A stretch of 64,000 nucleotides of DNA from Megachile rotundata (taxonomy: Eukaryota > Arthropoda > Insecta > Hymenoptera > Megachilidae), in the NCBI RefSeq assembly GCF_050947335.1, contig NW_027473316.1, forward strand, positions 1,550,001 to 1,614,000, read 5' to 3'. Each line of letters opens with the position of its first letter. Positions within the stretch are counted from its first letter, which is position 1. Shown in pieces: positions 58,501-64,000 of the stretch. The position numbers were made by a program, and so were the translations under genes. A model generated the notes under the pieces. It worked only from the letters and a program-made list of their open reading frames with translations. It did not search any database and was not told the DNA's origin.

Positions 58501-58590
58501 AATCAAGGCATCTACAAGCGCAGCGTACGGAACATTTGTCCACTACCCGTCGATGTAGATAATCCGGTTACTCCACCCAGTAATAATTAA
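55555..58590 (+). CDS. BEL/Pao Pol: reverse transcriptase, RNase H, integrase
   Basis: 1011 codons from the first ATG after the in-frame TAA; the same frame is open from 55507. RT spans ~29-200 with the catalytic aspartates Asp78 (LTADVEKMY) and Asp156/Asp157 in YVDD. The A17/connection region is ~200-315. RNase H at ~322-455 keeps Asp329 (FCDAS), Glu373 (RLELCASE), Asp403 (WSDST) and Asp449 (NPADYISRG). The integrase zinc finger is His631-X4-His636-X29-Cys666-X2-Cys669. The integrase core has Asp702 (GIDYCGPF), Asp768 (YTDNATNF) and Glu822 (GGLWEAAVK). Residues ~902-996 fit the DUF5641-type C-terminal domain of BEL/Pao. All expected catalytic residues are present and I see no further stop or frameshift. 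The product would copy the RNA into DNA and insert it, but as a separate ORF with no clear means of translation it probably depends on read-through of the upstream TAA or on another copy. Confidence 0.95.
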   Translation: MTNITETAETNLGYYLPHHAVIKSTSLTTKVRVVFDGSAKTSTGISLNDTLMVGPTIQEDIFSLITRFRSHTYVLTADVEKMYRQIKVHPEDAIFQKILWRKNPKDAIKTYRLDTVTYGTACAPFLAIRALQQLASDNSEQFPVAANAIKNDFYVDDLLTGANTLKEAEILRDQITELLNSGGFNLRQWATNEQSLIEPFKELSSNNCLYLDGDETRRTLGIVWTPRVDTITYKTNIDSDYPITKRNILSRIAQLFDPLGLLGPVIIKAKVIMQQLWKCGIGWDDLVPLTIHSAWITYTKQLPQLNSFSVPREILIREAIDVQIHGFCDASEIAYGACIYLRSSDFQGNTIVRLVAAKSRVAPLKTTSLPRLELCASELLSKLFRATKSALKISFSSCYFWSDSTIALHWIKSPPHTLKTFVANRVAKIQDITESHNWKHVNSLDNPADYISRGQLPVDFLKNHLWLSGPTWLSEDYSRWPISDIPAVDVPERRTVTTLISYPDTSNIFERFSSIIRLQRVIAYCMRFFTNASQQTKITGPLSLDEIRKAHNLIIKCTQAQYFAKELTELKQKNHVSRSSKILALSPFIDRDGIIRVGGRLQKSKLSYGQKHPILLPKSSHITHLVVRNEHNNQLHAGILGTLNAIRQRYWLVDGKNTVRFIVRKCIRCFKIKPSDLPEYCMGNLPKSRVTENRPFQVVGIDYCGPFFIKEKRFRNTKKLKVYVAVFICFVTKAVHLELVCDLSTEAFMASLKRFFARRGYAQTIYTDNATNFVGAKRLLDDLQKLLDSETHKQTVIQQLSNKGIVWRFTPPRSPHFGGLWEAAVKSFKHHFYRTVGDALFTFEELNTYIIEIEAILNSRPLTPLSPDPNDLNALTPAHFLIGESLTSLPEHDLTDVPTNRLSVWQHIQRIKQHFWARWHKEYLNELNIRTKWRNNVPSSLKLGTLVLLKDENLPPLRWNLGRIIEIHPGDDGVIRVVTVRTNQGIYKRSVRNICPLPVDVDNPVTPPSNN

Positions 58591-58869
58591 CCAATGTATA
58601 AAAATCAACCCAGAGATATATTAACTCATACTTCTGTAACTATATCGATGAACATTCAAGTTTGACGTAATAATCAACTAATGTAACATATGTAAATAAC
58701 GTTAATCCTATCTAATAAGTTCATTGTACATAATTCGCTAAGTTATACAATTTAGTTATTAGCCATAGTCCGTTAGTATTCATATATGTATTGTATAGTA
58801 TGGAACTTTGTATTTCAACAATTTTATATTAGCTTAAATGTATATATTGTTTATTGAACGCAATCGTTC
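58591..58869 (+). other. AT-rich noncoding stretch after pol
   Basis: 279 bases between the pol stop and the polypurine tract. Very AT-rich, with no open frame of note and no env-like sequence. I see nothing recognisable in it. Confidence 0.85.
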
Positions 58870-58882
58870 AAGGCGGGCGGCA
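58870..58882 (+). promoter_or_regulatory. Polypurine tract
   Basis: AAGGCGGGCGGCA abuts the TG of the 3' LTR. A G-rich, mostly purine run at this place is the expected RNase H-resistant primer for plus-strand DNA synthesis. Confidence 0.8.
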
Positions 58883-59397
58883 TGTAGTGTCTTTATAGTG
58901 TATATAAACCTAAACCATTTACAACTGTACGTGACGTCAGGGAAAAACCCAAATCGTTTTAGGGAACCATAATTTTTAAGCAGGATACCGTACTTAACCG
59001 TCAGATTGTAAACCAGTCCCTAAAAATTAGAATTTTTTCCGAGTACCTGAACATCCTTACCGTTAGCCCAGCCTTCCTCCCTCTACCTTCTACTTCCTCC
59101 CTCTATCCATTTCCTCCCTCTACAATGCACCCTGTGATTGGTTTAACCACCACTTTAACACTTAAAAATTGTTTTCTTCACACCTACCAAATTGTACAAA
59201 AATCAGAATCAACCAAACTTTCATCAAGTATATTTCAAAAATCTAACACAAACCTAAGCTGAATAAATACATTCAGCACTCTAAATAATTTGTCAATCTC
59301 TCTAAACCCATTTTTGTAAATCATCGAGTTCACCCGTCACATTGGGTGCAACAGTCGTGCTGCCTTCAAAAAATATTGCGAAGAGCACGACACAACA
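58883..59397 (+). repeat. 3' long terminal repeat
   Basis: 515-bp direct repeat of the 5' LTR at an offset of 6254 bp, starting TGTAGTGTC straight after the polypurine tract and ending ACAACA. It should supply the polyadenylation signal (AATAAA at 59262) for the element's RNA. The TATA box (58901) and the CRE-like site (58932) are also present, so transcription outward into the right satellite is possible in principle. Confidence 0.96.
59262..59267 (+). promoter_or_regulatory. Polyadenylation signal in 3' LTR
   Basis: AATAAA located 136 bases before the end of the element. It is the best candidate for directing 3'-end formation of the genomic RNA, leaving roughly 110 bases of U5 downstream. 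Confidence 0.65.
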
Positions 59398-59402
59398 ATT
59401 GT
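59398..59402. repeat. Target-site duplication, right (ATTGT)
   Basis: Right-hand copy of the 5-bp duplication, directly after the CA that ends the 3' LTR. Recognising it fixes the LTR end three bases beyond the strictly identical part of the two LTRs. Confidence 0.85.
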
Positions 59403-62400
59403 GATTGTATGATAGTAATTGTATGATTGTGATTGTATGATCGTGATTGCGAGATTGTGACTGTATGATTGCGATTGTATGATTGTGATTGTATGATTGT
59501 GATTGTATGACTGTGATTGTAAGATTGTGATTGTGTGATTGCGATTGTATCATTGTGACTGTATAATTGTGATTGTATGACTGTGATTGTATGATTGTGA
59601 TTGTATGATTGTGATTGTATGATTATGATTGTATGATAGTGATTGTATGATTGTTTCTGTATGATTGTGATTGTATGATTGCGATTGTATTATTATGATT
59701 GTATGATTGGGATTGTATGATTGTGATTGTGTGATTGTGATTGTGAGATTGTGATTGTATGATCGTGATTGTATGATCGTGATTGTGAGATTGTGATTGT
59801 ATGATTGTGATTGTATGATAGTGATTGTATGATAGTGATTGTATGATTGTGATTGTATGATTGCGATTGTATGATTATGATTGAATGATTGTGATTGTAT
59901 GACTGTGATTGTGTGATCGTGATTGTGAGATTGTGATTGTATGATTATGATTGAATGATTGTGATTGTATGACTGTGATTGTGTGATTGTGATTGTGAGA
60001 TTGTGATTGTATGATTGTGATTCTTTCATTGCGATTGTATGATTGTGATTGTATGATTGTGATTGTATGATTGTGATTGTATGATTGCGATTGTGTGATT
60101 GTGATTGTATGATTGTGATTGTATGATTGTGATTGTATGATTGTGATTGTATGATTGTGATTGTATGATTGTGATTGTATGATTGCGATTGTATGATTGT
60201 GATTGTATGATTGTGATTGTATGATAGTGATTGTATGATAGTGATTGTATGATTGTGATTGTATGATTGTGATTGTATGATTGCGATTGTATGATTATGA
60301 TTGAATGATTGTGATTGTATGACTGTGATTGTGTGATTGTGATTGTGAGATTGTGATTGTATGATTGTGATTCTTTCATTGCGATTGTATGATTGTGATT
60401 GTATGATTGTGATTGTATGATTGTGATTGTATGATTGTGATCGTATGATTGTGGTTGTATAATTAAGGTTGTATGATTGTTTCTGTATGATTGTGGTTGT
60501 ATGATTGCGATTGTATGATTGTGATTGTATGATTGTGATTGTATGATTGTGGTTGTATGATTGTGATTGTATGACTGTGATTTTATGATTGTGATTGTAT
60601 GATTGTGATTGTATGATTGTGATTGTATGATTGTGATCGTATGATTGTGGTTGTATAATTAAGGTTGTCTGATTGTTTCTGTATGATTGTGATTGTATGA
60701 TTGCGATTGTATGATTGTGATTGTATGATTGTGATTGTATGATAGTAATTGTATGATTGTGATTGTATGATCGTGATTGTGAGATTGTGATTGTATGATT
60801 GCGATTGTATGATTGTGATTGTATGATTGTGATTGTATGACTGTGATTGTAAGATTGTGATTGTGTGATTGTAATTGTATGATTGTGATTGTATGATTGT
60901 GATTGTATGATTGTGACTGTTTGATTGTGATTGTATGATTGTGATTCTATGATTGTGATTGTTTCATTCTGTTTGTATGATTGCTATTGTATGATTCTGA
61001 TTGTATGATTGTGATTGTATGATTGTGATTGTATGATTGTGATTGTATGATTGTGATTGTATGATTGTGATTGTATGATTGTGATTGTATGATTGTGATT
61101 GTATGATTGTGATTCTTCCATTGCGATTGTATGATTGCGATTGTATGAATGTGATTGTATGATTGTGATTGTATGATTGTGATTGTATGATTGTGATCGT
61201 ATGATTGTGATTCTATGATTGTGATTGTTTGATTCTGATTGTATGATTGTTATTGTATGATTCTGATTGTATGATTGTGATTGTATGATTGTGATTGTAT
61301 GATTGTGATTGTATGATTGTGATTGTATGATTGTGATTCTTTCATTGCGATTGTATGATTGTGATTGTATGATTGTGATTGTATGATTGTGATTGTATGA
61401 TTGTGATCGTATGATTGTGGTTGTATAATTAAGGTTGTATGATTATTTCTGTATGATTGTGATTGTATGATTGCGGTTGTATGATTGTGATTGTATGATT
61501 GTGATCGTATGATTGTGAATCTTTGATTGCGATTGTATGATTGTGATTGTATGATTGTGATTGTATGATTGTGATTGTATGATTGTGATTGCATGATTGT
61601 AATTGTATGAATGTGATTGTATGACTGTGATTGTATGATTGTGATTGTATGATTGTGATTGTATGATTGTGATTGTATGATTGTGATTGTGTGATTGTGA
61701 TTGTGAGATTGTGATTGTATGATCGTGATTGTATGATCGTGATTGTGAGATTGTGGTTGTATGATTGTGATTGTATGATTGTGATTGTATGATAGTAATT
61801 GTATGATTGTGATAGTATGATTGCGATTGTATGATTGTGATTGTATGATTGTGATTGTATGATTGTGATCGTATGATTGTGATTCTTTCATTGCGATTGT
61901 ATGATTGTGATTGTATGATTGTGATTGTATGATTGTGATTGTATGATTGTGATTGTATGATAGTGATTGTATGATTGTTTCTGTATGATTGTGATTGTAT
62001 GATTGCGATTGTATGATTATGATTGTATAATTGTGATTGTATGGTTGTAATTGTATGATTGTGATTGTATGATTGTGATTGTATGATTGTGACTGTTTGA
62101 TTGCGATTGTATGATTGTGATTCTATGATTGTGATTGTTTCATTCTGATTGTATGATTGTTATTGTATGATTCTGATTGTATGATTGTGATTGTATGATT
62201 GTGATTGTATGATTGTGATTGTATGATTGTGATTGTATGATTGTGATTCTTCCATTGCGATTGTATGATTGTGATTGTATGATTGTGATTGTATGATTGT
62301 GATTGTATGATTGTGATCGTATGATTGTGGTTGTATAATTAAGGTTGTATGATTATTTCTGTATGATTGTGATTGTATGATTGCGGTTGTATGTGATTGT

Positions 62401-64000
62401 GAGATTGTGATTGTGAGATTGTGATTGTGAGATTGTGATTGTATGATTGTGATTGAATGATTGTGATTGTGTGATAGTAATTGTATGATTGTGATTGCAT
62501 GATTGTGATTGTATGATTGTGATTGTATGATAGTAATTGTATGATTGTGATTGTATGATCGTGATTGTGAGATTGTGATTGTATGATTGCGATTGTATGA
62601 TTGTGATTGTATGATTGTGATTGTATGATTGAGATTGTATGATTGTGATCGTATGATTGTGAATCTTTGATTGCGATTGTATGATTGTGATTGTATGATT
62701 GTGATTGCATGATTGTGATTGTATGATTGTGATTGTATGATTGTGATTGTATGATTGTGATTGTATGATTGTGATTGTATGATTGTGATTGTATGATTGT
62801 GATTGTATGATTGTGATTGTATGATTGTGATTGTATGATTGTGATTGTATGATTGTGATTGTATGATTGTGATTGTATGATTGTGATTGTATGATTGTGA
62901 TTGTATGATTGTGATTGTATGATAGTGATTGTATGATTGTGATCGTATGATTGTGATCGTATAATTGTGATCGTATGATTGTGATCGTATGATTGTGATT
63001 GTATGATTGTGATTGTATGATTGTAATTGTATGATTGTGATTGTATGATTGTGATTGTATGATTGTAATTGTGAGATTTGATTGTATGATCGTGATTGTA
63101 TGATTGTGATTGTATGATAGTGATTGTATGATTGTTTCTGTATGATTGTGATTGTATGATTGTGATTGTATGATTGTGATTGTATGATTGTGATTGCATG
63201 ATTGTGATTGCATGATTGTGATTCCATGATTGTAATTGTATGATTGTGATTGTATGACTGTGATTGTATGATTGTGATTGTATGATTGCGATTGTATGAT
63301 AGTAATTGTATGATTGTGATAGTATGATTGCGATTGTATGATTGTGATTGTATGATTGTGATTGTATGATTGTGATCGTATGATTGTGATTGTATGATTG
63401 TGATTGTATGATTGTGATTGTATGATTGTGATTGCATGATTGTGATTGTATGATTGTGATTGTATGATTGTGATTGTATGATTGTGGTTGTATGATTGTG
63501 ATTCTTTCTTTGCGATTGTATGATTGTGATTGTATGATTGTGATTGTATGATTGTGATTGTATGATTGTGATTGTATGATTGTGATCGTATGATTGTGGT
63601 TGTATAATTAAGGTTGTATGATTGTTTCTGTATGATTGTGATTGTATGATTGCGGTTGTATGATCGTGATTGTGAGATTGTGATTGTGAGATTGTGATTG
63701 TATGATTGTGATTGAATGATTGTGATTGTGTGATAGTAATTGTATGATTGTGATTGTATGATTGTGATTGTATGATTGTGATCGTATGATTGTGATTCTA
63801 TGATTGTGATTGTTTGATTCTGATTGTATGATTGTTATTGTATGATTCTGATTGTATGATTGTGATTGTATGATTGTGATTGTATGATTGTGATTGTATG
63901 ATTGTGATTGTATGATTGTGATTCTTTCATTGCGATTGTATGATTGTGATTGTATGATTGTGATTGTATGATTCTGATTGTATGATTGTGATCGTATGAT
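59398..64000. repeat. 14-bp satellite array, right block
   Basis: The same 14-bp satellite resumes immediately after the 3' LTR and runs off the right edge. Its variant units follow the order seen in 42.65-47.3 kb, so it is the continuation of a ~9.97-kb higher-order repeat copy interrupted by the retrotransposon. For example the tetrad landmark ATCGTATAAT at 62956 matches the one at 46267, and the rare unit with ATTCTGATTG near 63970 matches one near 47270. No gene is visible. Confidence 0.98.

Larger units (their letters stand above)
52629..59397 (+). mobile_element. BEL/Pao-type LTR retrotransposon, nearly intact
   Basis: A 6769-bp element with two 515-bp LTRs, both starting TG and ending CA, flanked by ATTGT on each side. 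The order is LTR, tRNA-Tyr primer-binding site, leader, gag and protease, reverse transcriptase, RNase H, integrase, BEL-type C-terminal domain, polypurine tract, LTR. Integrase after RNase H, the DUF1759/DUF1758-like regions and the fused C-terminal domain place it in BEL/Pao rather than Ty3/Gypsy or Copia. There is no env ORF. Defects seen are one in-frame TAA between the protease and RT regions and an Asp-Pro-Gly in place of the usual Asp-Thr/Ser-Gly in the protease. The LTRs differ at one base by eye, so the insertion is recent. The insertion interrupts a satellite unit in phase and has an empty counterpart at 42653-42657. Confidence 0.97.
51506..64000. repeat. Higher-order repeat ~9.97 kb, copy F (interrupted)
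   Basis: Second copy of the ~9.97-kb repeat, split by the BEL element at 52629-59397 and still running at the right edge (64000 corresponds to about 47311 in copy E). Relative to copy E it lacks 168 bp (12 units) at about 60870, including the tetrad landmark at 44143, and has about 28 extra bases (2 units) near 61.0-61.1 kb. It also has one 14-bp unit fewer directly at the insertion site. Confidence 0.85.

Noticed and set aside
54195..58502. Short minus-strand ORFs inside gag and pol (54195-54404, 54576-54770, 55263-55565, 55811-55999, 58098-58502)
   Set aside because: They are antisense shadows of the strongly supported + strand gag and pol frames.
58591..58882. An env gene or third ORF after pol
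   Set aside because: Only 292 AT-rich bases separate the pol stop from the 3' LTR and no open frame of note is present.
59302..59553. 83-codon minus-strand ORF whose end differs from the satellite peptide
   Set aside because: It reads from satellite into the antisense of the 3' LTR and is a chance fusion across the insertion junction.
1..64000. Canonical arthropod telomere repeat (TTAGG) or a CENP-B box
   Set aside because: No TTAGG arrays are present and I could not find a match to the CENP-B box pattern. A telomeric or centromeric role remains only a hypothesis.

Overview
The window is eukaryotic, most likely from an insect or other arthropod. It is almost entirely a 14-bp satellite (1-52628 and 59398-64000) interrupted by one BEL/Pao-type LTR retrotransposon (52629-59397). 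The BEL/Pao superfamily is restricted to animals and is common in arthropods, and the element's AT-rich coding sequence fits that; the species cannot be named from the sequence. I see no host protein gene, rRNA, tRNA or CRISPR array.

Satellite. The + strand unit is GATTGTGATTGTAT, an alternation of a 6-bp (GATTGT) and an 8-bp (GATTGTAT) module. It has no C, so the array is extremely strand-asymmetric. The unit contains no stop codon in any minus-strand frame, and because 14 is not a multiple of 3 all three frames encode the same 14-residue Ser/Gln/Tyr/Asn/His/Thr/Ile repeat. The long minus-strand ORFs (up to 1088 codons) are a consequence of this and are not annotated as genes. Variant units recur in fixed order and reveal nested higher-order repeats: a ~6.33-kb pair (about 9.76-16.07 and 16.07-22.41 kb, with a partial third copy to about 24.0 kb), a ~4.2-4.3-kb pair (about 29.5-33.67 and 33.67-37.8 kb), a short block repeated three times at 39.0-40.9 kb, and a ~9.97-kb pair (about 41.5-51.5 kb and 51.5 kb to beyond the window). 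Two kinds of phase-shifting deletion (1 bp and 4 bp) account exactly for the repeat offsets modulo 14.

Retrotransposon. The second 9.97-kb copy carries the insertion. The element has 515-bp LTRs (one difference seen by eye), a 5-bp ATTGT target duplication, a primer-binding site matching tRNA-Tyr, a gag/protease ORF (53452-55506), a single in-frame TAA, then a pol ORF in the same frame (reverse transcriptase, RNase H, integrase, BEL-type C-terminal domain; 55555-58590), and a polypurine tract abutting the 3' LTR. There is no env. The uninterrupted counterpart of the insertion site is visible in the first 9.97-kb copy at 42653-42657, so the insertion is younger than that duplication.

How the parts work together: Gag would form the particle, the protease would mature it, and RT/RNase H/integrase would copy and insert the RNA transcribed from the 5' LTR, primed by tRNA-Tyr. 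The in-frame stop and an unusual protease motif make autonomous activity doubtful despite the young age of the insertion. Higher-order repeat boundaries were aligned by eye on rare variant units and are approximate to tens or hundreds of bases.
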